Shown piece after piece: positions 8,974 to 18,002 of a DNA stretch of 33,491 bases. The DNA comes from Rhodobacter sp. Its GTDB lineage: Bacteria; Pseudomonadota; Alphaproteobacteria; Rhodobacterales; Rhodobacteraceae. Numbering within the stretch: position 1 is the stretch's first letter; each line of letters opens with the position of its first letter. Location of the stretch: assembly GCA_022824145.1 (NCBI GenBank), contig JAJEAY010000052.1, positions 1-33,491 of the forward strand, in the 5' to 3' direction. Both the position numbers and the translations under genes were made by a program. Below the pieces are notes generated by a model. It was given only the letters and a program-made list of their open reading frames with translations. It did not search any database and had not been told where the DNA came from.

Positions 8974-10304
8974 AGCAACTGCATAAGACCCAGCGCGCGA
9001 TGCGGAACATGCGCAGGACCGCGATGCAGCGGGGCGTGGTCGCGGTCATTGACGTGGGCACGTCCAAGGTTTCCTGCCTGGTGCTGAGATTCGATGGGCC
9101 GGGACAGCGGAGCGACTCCGACAGTGTCGGTTCCATGGCAGGTCAGAGCGCGTTCCGGGTGGTTGGCGCGGCCTGTACCCGCTCGCGGGGTGTGCGGCTC
9201 GGCGAAATCGAAGCGATGAACGAAACGGAGCGCGCGATCCGTACCGCCGTCCAGTCGGCCCAGAAAATGGCAAAAGTGAGGGTGGACCACGCCATCGCGT
9301 GTTTCTCCGGCGCGAATCCACGCAGTTTCGGGCTGACGGGAACCGTTGATCTCCTGGACACGGAAGTGACCGAAGTCGACGTGGCGCGGGTTCTCGCTGA
9401 CTGCGAGATTCCAGTAGAGGCGACGGAAGCCGACATTCTGCATGCGCAGCCGGTGAACTTTGCGCTCGACTACCGCACCGGGCTGAGCGACCCGCGTGGA
9501 CAGATGGGCAGCCGCCTCGCCTGCGACATGCATCTTCTGGCAGTTGATTCCGACGCCGTCCGCAACCTTGCCCACTGCATTAACCGCTGCGACATGGAAC
9601 TCGCCGGAATAGCTTCGTCCGCATATGTGTCCGGGCTCAGCAGCCTGGTAGAGGATGAACGGGAGCTTGGCGCCGCCTGCATCGACATGGGCGGCGGCAC
9701 CACCAGCATTTCGATGTTCATGAAGAAGCATATGATCTACGCCGATTCAGTGAGCATTGGCGGCGATTACGTGTCTCAGGACATAGCGATGGGCCTTAAG
9801 GTTTCCTTCGACGAGGCCGAACGGCTGAAAACGTTCTTCGGAGGTGTCGTCGCGATCGGAATGGATGACCGCGAGATGATCGAATTGGGCGCCGACAGTG
9901 GTGCCTGGGAAACTGAACGGCGGGCGGTCAGCCGCAGCGAACTGATCGGAATCATGCGTCCGCGAGTCGAGGAAATCCTGGAAGAGGTGCGCAAACGGCT
10001 TGACGATGCCGGATTCGAGCACCTGCCAAGCCAGCAGATCGTTCTGACGGGCGGCGCGAGCCGGATTACCGGCCTTCAGGATCTTGCGCCAAGGATTCTG
10101 GGAAACCAGGTGCGTATCGGAATGCCGCTTCGTGTCCGGGGACTTCCTCAGGCCGCTTCAGGCGCCGAGTTTTCCTCAAGCGTCGGGCTGTGCCTTTTCG
10201 CGGCCCATCCACAGGACGAATGGTGGGACTTCCAGAGCCCGGCGGATCGCCGGCCGCAGAGACCGCTTTCGCGCGCGGTGAACTGGATCCGGGAAAACTG
10301 GTAG
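8970..10304 (+). CDS. ftsA: Cell division protein FtsA
   Basis: An actin-like ATPase predicted to anchor FtsZ filaments to the inner membrane and recruit later division proteins (family knowledge). The 444-residue product has the phosphate-1 loop AVIDVGTSKV at residues 25-34 and the phosphate-2 loop CIDMGGGTTSISMF at 237-250, with VLTGGASRITG in the adenosine region. The SHS2-type 1C domain lies between them. The C-terminus SRAVNWIRENW is an amphipathic helix typical of the FtsA membrane-targeting sequence. It starts four bases inside ftsQ (ATGA). The N-terminal 20 residues are basic and variable. The next gene, ftsZ, is separated by about 176 nt that carry a small open frame. Confidence 0.96.
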   Translation: MKQLHKTQRAMRNMRRTAMQRGVVAVIDVGTSKVSCLVLRFDGPGQRSDSDSVGSMAGQSAFRVVGAACTRSRGVRLGEIEAMNETERAIRTAVQSAQKMAKVRVDHAIACFSGANPRSFGLTGTVDLLDTEVTEVDVARVLADCEIPVEATEADILHAQPVNFALDYRTGLSDPRGQMGSRLACDMHLLAVDSDAVRNLAHCINRCDMELAGIASSAYVSGLSSLVEDERELGAACIDMGGGTTSISMFMKKHMIYADSVSIGGDYVSQDIAMGLKVSFDEAERLKTFFGGVVAIGMDDREMIELGADSGAWETERRAVSRSELIGIMRPRVEEILEEVRKRLDDAGFEHLPSQQIVLTGGASRITGLQDLAPRILGNQVRIGMPLRVRGLPQAASGAEFSSSVGLCLFAAHPQDEWWDFQSPADRRPQRPLSRAVNWIRENW

Positions 10305-10313
10305 GAGAGAAGA

Positions 10314-10484
10314 ATGCGAAATTCACGAAATAACGCGGGCACAACGAAAGATTCCGCTAGATTTTGTGTTGCATTCATGTCATTTTGCGTGACGAGTGGG
10401 CTGGATGATGGAACTTCATCCATGGTTGAACCGAAAACGGTCAAAGCAGACCGATGGCAGAAGAACAGGCGGACAAATCGATGA
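10314..10484 (+). CDS. Putative 56-aa small protein or leader frame between ftsA and ftsZ
   Basis: An ATG 9 nt after the ftsA stop is preceded by AGGAGAGAAGA, a better ribosome-binding site than that of ftsZ. The frame runs 56 codons (starting [14 protein letters not shown], ending [10 protein letters not shown]) and stops with TGA in an ATGA overlap with the ftsZ start at 10481. The peptide is basic at the end, with two cysteines and no recognised domain. The arrangement could couple ftsZ translation to passage through this frame, or it may be chance because the interval is short. Function unknown; conservation in relatives would be needed to call it a gene. Confidence 0.33.
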   Translation: MRNSRNNAGTTKDSARFCVAFMSFCVTSGLDDGTSSMVEPKTVKADRWQKNRRTNR

Positions 10485-12100
10485 CATTGAACCTGACCAT
10501 GCCCGAGCGGGCGGAAATCATGCCGAAGATTACGGTGTTCGGGGTAGGCGGAGCCGGAGGCAACGCCGTCAACAACATGATCAAGAAAGAGCTTGTCGGT
10601 GTCGATTTCGTCGTCGCCAACACGGATGCCCAGGCGCTTCGGCAGAGCACTTCGACGGCGCGGATCCAGATGGGCCTGACCGTTACCGAAGGGCTTGGCG
10701 CCGGTGCCAAGCCGGAGGTCGGCGCAGCGGCCGCCGAAGAGACGATCGAGGAAATCGTCGACCATCTGGCCGGTTCTCATCTGTGTTTCATCACAGCGGG
10801 AATGGGTGGCGGAACCGGGACGGGCGCGGCTCCCATCATTGCCCAGGCGGCGAGAGAACTTGACATACTGACCGTGGGCGTTGTGACCAAACCCTTCCAG
10901 TTTGAGGGTATCGCCCGCATGCGCATCGCCGAAGACGGCGTGAAGCTTCTCCAGTCTATGGTGGACACGCTGATCGTCATCCCGAACCAGAACCTTTTCA
11001 GGCTCGCGAACGAGACGACTACGTTTACCGAAGCCTTCGCAATGGCGGACGACGTGCTTTACCAGGGTGTGAAGGGCGTGACCGACCTGATGGTGCGTCC
11101 GGGCCTGATCAACCTCGACTTCGCCGATGTGCGGACAGTGATGGATGAGATGGGCAAGGCCATGATGGGCTCCGGCGAAGCAAGCGGTGAAGATCGGGCC
11201 AAGCAGGCGGCGGAGAAAGCTATCGCCAACCCGCTGCTTGACGAGATTTCTCTGCAGGGCGCCAAAGGCGTTCTGATCAATGTCACGGGTGGTCACGACC
11301 TGACGCTTTTCGAGCTCGACGAAGCAGCCACCATGATCAACTCGATGGTCGATAAGGATGCGGTGATTATCACCGGTTCGACGCTTGACGAAACGATGGA
11401 GGACGTGATGCGGGTGAGCATCGTCGCCACCGGCATCGACGCAGGCGAAGCGCAAGCCCGTCACACCCATTTCAGGGCGCAGGAACAGTTCGACGAGTCC
11501 GAAGCGGAGTCCATGATGCAGGAGAGCGAACCGCTGGTGTCGGACCCGGTTCCGGACTTTGGAACCGAGGTGCCTGCATTTGCCGAAATGGAGGCTGCCG
11601 TTCCTGACGTGCATCCGGCGGTTCGGCAGATGGATCTGGAACTCACCGACGGGCCCGGCGATTCGGCACAGGAAGACTTCGGTCATCAAGAGGGTGCTTC
11701 CGCCATTCCTCCAGCTGCCTATCGGCGCGACCCGGAACCGATTCGATCCCTTCATACGGTCGGGGAGACCGCCCGCGGGCCTGAGATCTCAGGTTCCGCA
11801 GGCCGCAGGCCCGGTGTTCCCAGCCCGGAAACGATGGAACGCCTGAGGGCAGCCGTGGCGAAAAGACCAGATCCGCTGTCAGCTGGACCGGAAGACGAGG
11901 CAGCGGAACCCCAGGGCAGGCAACGTTTCCGGGTCAACGGCCTCATCGACCGCATGACGAAGCAGCGGGAGCCGGCGGCTCCACGTGGGCAGACACCGAG
12001 GCTTCATCAACCCGTGCAGCCGACCGACGAGCAGGAGGCACGGAACGCCGAGCACGACCGGGTTGGAATCCCGGCCTTCCTGAGGCGGCAGGCGAACTGA
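10481..12100 (+). CDS. ftsZ: Cell division protein FtsZ
   Basis: The tubulin-like GTPase that forms the division ring (family knowledge). The 539-residue product has the nucleotide-binding start [15 protein letters not shown] near residues 19-33, the tubulin signature [12 protein letters not shown] at 107-118 and the T7 loop [13 protein letters not shown] at 211-223. The globular GTPase and C-terminal domains end near residue 320. A linker of about 200 residues rich in E, P and R follows, then the conserved tail [10 protein letters not shown], which binds FtsA and other partners. The length is normal for the likely order but well above the E. coli protein. I chose the start MTLNLTMPE at 10481, which matches the family; ATG 10454 in the same frame would add nine residues. 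A separate promoter in the ftsA-ftsZ gap is likely but not identified. Confidence 0.97.
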   Translation: MTLNLTMPERAEIMPKITVFGVGGAGGNAVNNMIKKELVGVDFVVANTDAQALRQSTSTARIQMGLTVTEGLGAGAKPEVGAAAAEETIEEIVDHLAGSHLCFITAGMGGGTGTGAAPIIAQAARELDILTVGVVTKPFQFEGIARMRIAEDGVKLLQSMVDTLIVIPNQNLFRLANETTTFTEAFAMADDVLYQGVKGVTDLMVRPGLINLDFADVRTVMDEMGKAMMGSGEASGEDRAKQAAEKAIANPLLDEISLQGAKGVLINVTGGHDLTLFELDEAATMINSMVDKDAVIITGSTLDETMEDVMRVSIVATGIDAGEAQARHTHFRAQEQFDESEAESMMQESEPLVSDPVPDFGTEVPAFAEMEAAVPDVHPAVRQMDLELTDGPGDSAQEDFGHQEGASAIPPAAYRRDPEPIRSLHTVGETARGPEISGSAGRRPGVPSPETMERLRAAVAKRPDPLSAGPEDEAAEPQGRQRFRVNGLIDRMTKQREPAAPRGQTPRLHQPVQPTDEQEARNAEHDRVGIPAFLRRQAN

Positions 12101-12388
12101 GCCTGGATTCGCTTGCCTTGAGTTCTGGATTTGACCGTTGGCCCAACCACAGTCCTGCGCGGCTTCGGTGGAAGGATGCGGCCGCGCCCGGTGCCTGTGT
12201 GCGTCAGGGCGGGCCGATATCCTTTCAAAATGCGGTGGGTGGTACGTCCCGGACTTCTATTTCGGCGATTTTCCGCTTATTTTTCCGGCATGTTTCAGGT
12301 CGTTGCAAAGTGTGAGTTGTTACCCTTTTTCCAAGTGACTACCGTGTCTTTATGTCGAGAATGAACAGCCTAATGAATTGCGGGTACA
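12101..12388. other. ftsZ-lpxC intergenic region
   Basis: This 288-nt gap has no convincing gene. The lpxC-proximal half is pyrimidine-rich (TTTTTCC and CCCTTTTTCC runs) and probably holds the lpxC promoter. TTGTTA at 12317 lies 17 nt from TACCGT, but the match to sigma-70 consensus is poor, so no promoter is called. Confidence 0.4.
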
Positions 12389-13318
12389 GTGCAGAGCACA
12401 CTTAATTCTACGGTCAGCTTCACGGGCATGGGCCTACACAGCGGAAAGAAAGTCCGTATCGCCGTATGTCCGGCGCCGGAGGATTTTGGAATTTGCTTCA
12501 AGCGCATGGACATCGTTAGCGGTGACGGCATGATACGCGCCCGCTGGGATTCCGTGGTTACGTCCCGGCTCTGCACCACTCTTGCGAACAGCAATGGCGC
12601 GTCAGTCGCGACCGTCGAACATTTGATGGCTGCCCTTGCAGGCTGCGGCATAAGCAATGCGATGATCGAGATCGATGGACCGGAAGTTCCAATCCTTGAT
12701 GGGAGCGCCGCTCAGTTTGTGGCTGCGTTTCTTGGATGTGGAGTCCGGAGCCAGTGCGCCCCGATGCACGCGATTCGGATCCTTCAGCCTGTGGAAGTGC
12801 GCAATGGAGAGGCAATCGCCCGAATCGAGCCCGCCGGGGATCTTGAGATCGATTTCAGCATCATGTTTGACGACGAAGCGATCGGCTGCCAGGAGAAGTC
12901 GCTCAGCATGGTCAATGGCGCATTCATCAAAGAGCTTTGCGACAGCCGTACGTTCTGCCGCCAGGCGGATGTTGAATCAATGCGCAGCATCGGTCTTGCG
13001 TTGGGTGGCACGCTGGAGAACGCAGTTGTGGTGGAAAATGACAAGGTGCTGAGTCCCGGAGGGCTTCGCTATCCAGACGAGGCTGTCCGTCACAAAATGC
13101 TGGATGCAATGGGCGATCTCGCGCTTGCTGGATACCCGATTCTGGGACGCTATACAGGTATCCGTGCAGGCCATGCACTGACCAATCGCCTTATGCAGGT
13201 TCTGTTCTCCCGGCCGCAGGCATACCGTCTTGTTCTGTGTGACGCCCGGACCGTCGAACGGCTTCCGGGTGCAGGCGTGGGCCGTACGCTTCTTGAAAGT
13301 CTGATGCGCGCGGCCTGA
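12389..13318 (+). CDS. lpxC: UDP-3-O-acyl-N-acetylglucosamine deacetylase
   Basis: Zinc-dependent deacetylase predicted to catalyse the committed step of lipid A synthesis in the cytoplasm (family knowledge). The 309-residue product starts QSTLNSTVSFTGMGLHSG, the usual LpxC N-terminus. The zinc ligands are His78 in VEHLMAAL, and His235 and Asp239 in RHKMLDAMGDLAL. Glu77, Asp243 and His262 (GHALTNRL) complete the expected active site. The start is GTG: an in-frame TGA at 12374 rules out upstream ATG starts, and the GTG puts the conserved second residues in place. Its presence shows an LPS-bearing Gram-negative outer membrane. Position downstream of ftsZ is conserved in many Proteobacteria. Confidence 0.96.
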   Translation: MQSTLNSTVSFTGMGLHSGKKVRIAVCPAPEDFGICFKRMDIVSGDGMIRARWDSVVTSRLCTTLANSNGASVATVEHLMAALAGCGISNAMIEIDGPEVPILDGSAAQFVAAFLGCGVRSQCAPMHAIRILQPVEVRNGEAIARIEPAGDLEIDFSIMFDDEAIGCQEKSLSMVNGAFIKELCDSRTFCRQADVESMRSIGLALGGTLENAVVVENDKVLSPGGLRYPDEAVRHKMLDAMGDLALAGYPILGRYTGIRAGHALTNRLMQVLFSRPQAYRLVLCDARTVERLPGAGVGRTLLESLMRAA

Positions 13319-13324
13319 CGGATC

Positions 13325-13339
13325 CAAAATATCATTTTG
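13325..13339 (+). repeat. Short AT-rich inverted repeat after lpxC
   Basis: CAAAAT-ATC-ATTTTG is a perfect 6-bp inverted repeat with a 3-nt spacer, 7 nt after the lpxC stop. It lacks the GC-rich stem and U run of an intrinsic terminator. It could be a weak RNA hairpin or a protein-binding site for bamD expression; chance is also possible. Confidence 0.25.
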
Positions 13340-13410
13340 TCCGATCTTCATCTGTGCTATCTGATGCGTGGATTCTTCATGAACAACGCGATCAGGGGAA
13401 GGCACCGGGA

Positions 13411-14244
13411 ATGAAAGGGGCATTGAAACGAACGGGCGTTCTGGCCGTGTGCACGGCGGTTCTTGTGATGGCGGGATGCGGTCGGGACGAGAAGACCAGC
13501 ATCGAAGACATGACAGCACCGGAGATATTCAGCCAGGCGGAAGCAGAGCTTGAGACTGGAAACTCCGAAGATGCTGCCGTCACCTTTGGTGAGGTAGAAC
13601 GCCTCTATCCCTATTCGGAACTGGCCAAGCGTGCCCTGATCATGCAGGCTTATTCCTACCATCTGGACAAGGATTATGAAAATTCGCGGTCAGCGGCGCA
13701 GCGTTACATAGAATTCTATCCGGCTGGAGAGGATGCGGCCTACGCCCAGTACCTTCTGGCGCTTTCCCACTACGACCAGATAGATGAGATCGGGCGCGAC
13801 CAAAGCATCACCTTCGAGGCGCTGCAGGCGCTCAGAACGGTGATCGAGCGCTACCCGGAGTCCGAATACTCCCGATCTTCGTCCCTGAAGTTCGACCTTG
13901 CCTTCAACCATCTGGCGGCGAAGGAAATGGAAATCGGCCGATACTACCACAAACGCGGCCACTACGCCGCTGCGGCGAACAGATTCAGAATTGTTGTGGA
14001 GCAGTTCCAGACCACAACGCACACCGCCGAAGCGCTCTATCGCCTGATAGAAGCGTACCTGTCTCTCGGGCTGACGAACGAAGCCCAGACAGCCGGTGCG
14101 ATTCTCGGATATAACTATCAGTCAACCCAATGGTACAGCGACGGTTACAGTCTTCTGACCGGACGGGGACTGCGTTTGGAAGTCGCGGACGAAGGCTGGC
14201 TGCGAAATGTGTATCGCCAGATGGTCCGAGGCGAGTGGCTTTGA
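13411..14244 (+). CDS. bamD: Outer membrane assembly lipoprotein BamD
   Basis: Predicted lipoprotein of the BAM complex that inserts beta-barrel proteins into the outer membrane (family knowledge). The 277-residue product has a signal sequence with basic start (MKGALKR), a hydrophobic core and a lipobox-like LVMAGC giving lipidated Cys23; Met at the -3 position is a tolerated variant. The mature part consists of TPR-like helices, seen in FSQAEAELETGNSEDAAVTF, VERLYPYSELAKRAL and QRYIEFYPAGEDAAYAQYLLAL. FxEVxRLYPYS is a BamD hallmark. An upstream ATG at 13354 in frame would place 19 non-signal residues before the signal sequence, so 13411 is preferred. It lies between lpxC and recN on the same strand. 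Confidence 0.92.
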   Translation: MKGALKRTGVLAVCTAVLVMAGCGRDEKTSIEDMTAPEIFSQAEAELETGNSEDAAVTFGEVERLYPYSELAKRALIMQAYSYHLDKDYENSRSAAQRYIEFYPAGEDAAYAQYLLALSHYDQIDEIGRDQSITFEALQALRTVIERYPESEYSRSSSLKFDLAFNHLAAKEMEIGRYYHKRGHYAAAANRFRIVVEQFQTTTHTAEALYRLIEAYLSLGLTNEAQTAGAILGYNYQSTQWYSDGYSLLTGRGLRLEVADEGWLRNVYRQMVRGEWL

Positions 14245-14268
14245 ACATCTGCCAGGCCGTCGGCGGAA

Positions 14269-15918
14269 ATGCTGAACGCGCTTGAAATCCACGACCTGCC
14301 TGTCATTGACCGGCTTGAGATCGCGTTCCAGCCCGGCCTCAACGTTCTGACCGGAGAGACCGGAGCGGGAAAGTCTATCCTGCTCGACGCATTGGGATTT
14401 GCGCTGGGCCGGCAGGGACGGACCGGTATGGTGCGGGACGGAGCGTCGCGAGGCGAGGTTACCGCCGCCTTCAGCCTGGAGCCGGATCATTCGGCTCGGG
14501 ATGTCCTGATTGAGGCAGGGCTGCCCGAGTCCGACGAACTCATACTGCGCAGGGTAAGTGTTCGCGGTGGCCGGAACACAGCTTATGTCAATGATCGCCG
14601 CGTCTCAGGGGAGGTGCTGCGCGCGCTATCGGAGAGTCTAGTCGAGATTCACGGACAGCATGATGACCGGGGGCTTCTTGATCCACGCCGCCACCGGGAA
14701 ATGCTTGACGCCTATGCAGGTGCTGAAGCCTTGCTGGAGGAAACCCAGACTTCCTGGCGCGAACTTGCTGATGCAGGCAGGGCATTGGCAGATGCCAGGG
14801 CTGGCTTCGAGGCGGCGCAGGCGGAAGAGTCCTATCTGCGTCATTCGGTGAACGAGCTCGATGCTTTGGATCCCCAATCGGGAGAAGACGCTGAACTGGA
14901 TCAAAAGCGAAGGCTGATGCGCGCGGCAGAGCGGATCCGTGACGATGTTGGGCGTGCTCAGGAAGCGATTGGCAGTACCGGCGCGGAAGGGATGATCACG
15001 GATGCGATTCGCTGGCTTGAATCCGTTGCCGACCACGCCGAGGGGCGCTTGGAGGAACCGATCGCCGCGCTGTCAAGATCTCTGACCGAGCTTGGTGAAG
15101 CCGAACAGGGTGTCAATGAAGTCATCGGGGCACTGAGTCAGGATCCGCTTGAACTCGAGCGCGTTGAAGAACGCCTGTTCGGGATTCGGGCGGCCGCGCG
15201 CAAACATGGAGTCCTGCCGGACGGACTTGGCGACTTTGCCGAGGAGATGCGCATCCGGCTTGCTGCAGTCGATGGCTCCGCAGACACGTTGGCGGCGTTG
15301 GTCCAGAGTCACGCGGACGCACAGGCGAAATACGCCGAAGCAGCTAAGGCGCTGTCTCTGCGGAGGTCGGAAGCAGCCACCATGCTTGATAAAGCGATTG
15401 CGGGTGAACTTGGACCGCTCAAGATGGATCGAGCAGGCTTCTTTACAGGAATCTCTCCCTCCGAACCCGGCCTGCGTGGACAGGATGCAGTCGCTTTCAC
15501 AGTGTCCGCCAATCCCGGAGCGGCACCTGGTCCGATCCAGAAGATCGCCAGTGGTGGTGAACTCAGCAGGTTCCTTCTTGCGCTTAAGGTGTGCCTTACG
15601 CGCGGAGCGACCGGACTTACAATGATATTTGATGAAATCGACCGTGGAGTCGGCGGCGCGACGGCGGACGCTGTCGGACGAAGGCTGTCAGCGTTGGCTC
15701 GGAATGCACAGATACTGGTTGTTACCCACTCTCCGCAGATCGCGGCGCGGGGCCAGCATCACTGGCTTGTCAGGAAACGTGTGGAAAACGGCGTGACGCT
15801 TAGCGGGGTAACGGAAATTGACGGAGCTGTGCGGGTTGATGAGATCGCGCGGATGCTGTCAGGCAACAGGATCACCGGTGAGGCGCGTGAAGCGGCGAAG
15901 GCACTTCTGGCCGGCTGA
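14269..15918 (+). CDS. recN: DNA repair protein RecN
   Basis: An SMC-like ATPase predicted to act early in double-strand-break repair (family knowledge). The 549-residue product has Walker A GETGAGKS at residues 29-36, the QHDDRGLLDPRRHREMLD segment near 127-144, a central coiled-coil region rich in A, E and R, the ABC signature SGGELSR at 428-434 and Walker B MIFDEID at 452-458. A D-loop type GGATADAVG and the switch histidine in VVTHSPQIAARG follow. It starts 24 nt after bamD. ligA, which often follows in relatives, is absent; the next gene is on the opposite strand. Confidence 0.96.
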   Translation: MLNALEIHDLPVIDRLEIAFQPGLNVLTGETGAGKSILLDALGFALGRQGRTGMVRDGASRGEVTAAFSLEPDHSARDVLIEAGLPESDELILRRVSVRGGRNTAYVNDRRVSGEVLRALSESLVEIHGQHDDRGLLDPRRHREMLDAYAGAEALLEETQTSWRELADAGRALADARAGFEAAQAEESYLRHSVNELDALDPQSGEDAELDQKRRLMRAAERIRDDVGRAQEAIGSTGAEGMITDAIRWLESVADHAEGRLEEPIAALSRSLTELGEAEQGVNEVIGALSQDPLELERVEERLFGIRAAARKHGVLPDGLGDFAEEMRIRLAAVDGSADTLAALVQSHADAQAKYAEAAKALSLRRSEAATMLDKAIAGELGPLKMDRAGFFTGISPSEPGLRGQDAVAFTVSANPGAAPGPIQKIASGGELSRFLLALKVCLTRGATGLTMIFDEIDRGVGGATADAVGRRLSALARNAQILVVTHSPQIAARGQHHWLVRKRVENGVTLSGVTEIDGAVRVDEIARMLSGNRITGEAREAAKALLAG

Positions 15919-15940
15919 GACGGAAATCGGAAAGGCAGGG

Positions 15941-15955
15941 CCCGGAAATTCCGGG
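15941..15955 (+). terminator. Possible terminator hairpin after recN
   Basis: CCCGGAA-A-TTCCGGG is a perfect 7-bp inverted repeat 22 nt after the recN stop, in the gap between two convergent genes. No U run follows (TCTGCTGTGTCT), and the one-base centre must open for a real loop. It may be a rho-assisted or bidirectional terminator; assignment is from position and symmetry only. Confidence 0.35.
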
Positions 15956-16122
15956 TCTGCTGTGTCTGGCGGACGCACTGAGAGCCAATAACCGGACGTT
16001 TGCGGCTTATACTGCTGGCACGGAGCAATCCTGACTTCGTGTGCCATGCCTTGGTTGCTGGACAGCAGGATCTCAGTAACGCGCAGACGGACAGGATTGC
16101 GGGAATGTCCGGAAAATTCGTT

Positions 16123-17916
16123 TCAGATGGGCTGCGTCGCGTTCCTCAGCCAGTTTCGTTCCCGGTCGTCCAGCAGCCCGGAGACTTTTTCCCGAACAGT
16201 CCGGTGATATGCGTTCAGCCAGTCCTTTTCGCGACCGGTCAGAATTTCGGCATCGACCAGTCGGAGATCGATGGGAACCCATGTCAGCGTTTCGAATTCC
16301 AGCATCGGCCTGCTGTCTCCTTCCTGCAGATTCGGCGCCTCTTTCACTGCGACGAGGTTCTCGATTCGGATTCCAAACTCGCCTTCGCGGTAGAAGCCAG
16401 GTTCGTTTGAAAGAATCATCCCCGGTTCCAGTGGGATCTCCGAAGTCCGCGCCAGCCGCTGCGGTCCTTCGTGAACGCCAAGATAGGAGCCGACTCCGTG
16501 CCCGGTTCCGTGATCGTAGTCCTGCCCTGCGCGCCAAAGTTCGATGCGGGCGAGCGGATCCAGATCACGCCCGGCGAGCCCCTTTGGCCATCGTGCGGTG
16601 GAGACGGCGATCATGCCCTGTAGCACTCTAGTAAAGCATCTACGCTGAACGGGCGTTGAGGAACCGACAGCAAGGGTGCGTGTGACATCGGTGGTTCCAT
16701 TTTGATACTGGCCTCCGGAATCCACCAGCAGCAGTTCATTCGGCTGGATTTTCCGGTTCGTCTCCTCGGTTGCACGGTAATGCACGATCGCCCCGTGGGG
16801 GCCGGACGCACAGATTGTCTCGAAAGAGATGTCTTTCAGCGCATTGGTGGCGACACGGAATTCCTCAAGCCTGCGCACGGCGTCGATTTCGGAGAGCCTG
16901 CCTGAGGGCGCTTCCATTTCCAGCCAGGCGAGAAACCCGCACATCGCAGCGGCGTCGCGCAGATGCGCCGCCCGGGCACCCTCGATTTCGGTAGCATTCT
17001 TGCAGGACTTCGGCAGTATGCACGGATCCTGTCCCAAAATGTAGCTTATTCCGTTGTCGCGCAGGATCTGCGTGATAGCGTACGGAACGGATGATCGATC
17101 AAGCAGAATCGGTCCTTCCAGGGACGCAAGCGCCGGTTCGAAACTGTCCCAGGGAGTGACGGTGATCGCCGGGTCGGGGCCGAGGCCTTCAAACTTCTCC
17201 GGATCCGAGAAAATCTGTGTTTGGCCGCTGTTGTCAAAGATCGCGAAGGCGAGCGTGACCGGAGTGCGCGGAATGTCGCTGCCTCGTACGTTAAGCAGCC
17301 AGCAGATCGAGTCGGGCAGGGTGAGCACAGCCGCGCGGTGACCGGCATTTCGCAGGCAATCCGCGATGCGGGCGCGTTTTGACTCGTCACCTTCGCCTGA
17401 AAGACTCGTTGGATGACGGTATGCCGGTTCGGATGGGCGGTCAGGCTGGTCGTGCCAGATACGGTCGATCAGATTGTCTGTTTCAAGCAGTGTGACGGAT
17501 GAATTCTCCAGACGTTTCCGGAGGGTTTCGATTTCGTGTGCGGTATGGAGCATCGGGTCAAAGCCAACGGTTCCTCCGTCCCGAAGGTGTTCAGCCAACC
17601 AGTCCCCGAGCCTGGCGTCTGGCAAGCTTAGGGTGCGGAAGTCTTCTGCGGTCTGCAGGGTTGCCTGGATTCGGTAACGGCCGTCGACAAAGATCGCTGC
17701 GGATCCTGACAGTACGGCGCAGAATCCAGCGGATCCAGTAAAGCCTGTAAGCCAGGCAAGACGTTCGTCTCGGGCGGCGACGAACTCGCCTTGGTGGGCG
17801 TCCGCGCGAGGGACAAGGAAGCCATCAATCCTTTCCCGCGCAAGTTCGGTTCGCAGTGCGGCGAGGCGTGGAGGTCCCTGTTCGGGCGATGTCCTCGCCT
17901 GGAACGTCTGAAACAT
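16123..17916 (-). CDS. pepP: Aminopeptidase P family metallopeptidase (M24B)
   Basis: Predicted cytoplasmic dinuclear-metal peptidase removing an N-terminal residue next to proline (family knowledge). The 597-residue, three-domain architecture matches the long aminopeptidase P group: two creatinase-like N-terminal domains (WLTGFTGSAGFC near residues 55-66; WLLNVRGSDI near 206-215) and a C-terminal pita-bread catalytic domain. All five expected metal ligands are present: Asp399 (VDSGGQY), Asp410 (TTDVTRT), His473 (GTGHGVG), Glu505 (SNEPGFY) and Glu519 (IRIENL). His379 and His482 fit the proton-shuttle positions. The gene symbol is used loosely, since this long form differs from the shorter E. 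coli PepP. It converges with recN and is preceded by cobT on the same strand, 86 nt away; no functional link to cobalamin is known. Confidence 0.92.
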   Translation of the reverse strand: MFQTFQARTSPEQGPPRLAALRTELARERIDGFLVPRADAHQGEFVAARDERLAWLTGFTGSAGFCAVLSGSAAIFVDGRYRIQATLQTAEDFRTLSLPDARLGDWLAEHLRDGGTVGFDPMLHTAHEIETLRKRLENSSVTLLETDNLIDRIWHDQPDRPSEPAYRHPTSLSGEGDESKRARIADCLRNAGHRAAVLTLPDSICWLLNVRGSDIPRTPVTLAFAIFDNSGQTQIFSDPEKFEGLGPDPAITVTPWDSFEPALASLEGPILLDRSSVPYAITQILRDNGISYILGQDPCILPKSCKNATEIEGARAAHLRDAAAMCGFLAWLEMEAPSGRLSEIDAVRRLEEFRVATNALKDISFETICASGPHGAIVHYRATEETNRKIQPNELLLVDSGGQYQNGTTDVTRTLAVGSSTPVQRRCFTRVLQGMIAVSTARWPKGLAGRDLDPLARIELWRAGQDYDHGTGHGVGSYLGVHEGPQRLARTSEIPLEPGMILSNEPGFYREGEFGIRIENLVAVKEAPNLQEGDSRPMLEFETLTWVPIDLRLVDAEILTGREKDWLNAYHRTVREKVSGLLDDRERNWLRNATQPI

Positions 17917-18002
17917 GCGATCACTCCTTGTTCGCCGACAGATCCCGGGTGGTCGATGGAACCCGGGCGCTTCCGGCAGGCACCGAAATCCGGACGCTGC
18001 GC

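Noticed and set aside
12317-12345. TTGTTA with TACCGT at 17-nt spacing as the lpxC promoter
   Set aside because: The -10 box matches consensus at only about half the positions; not enough to call.
12118-12364. Three overlapping small plus-strand frames after ftsZ
   Set aside because: They lie in different frames over the same bases, lack ribosome-binding sites and show no recognisable motif; the region is better explained as the lpxC leader.
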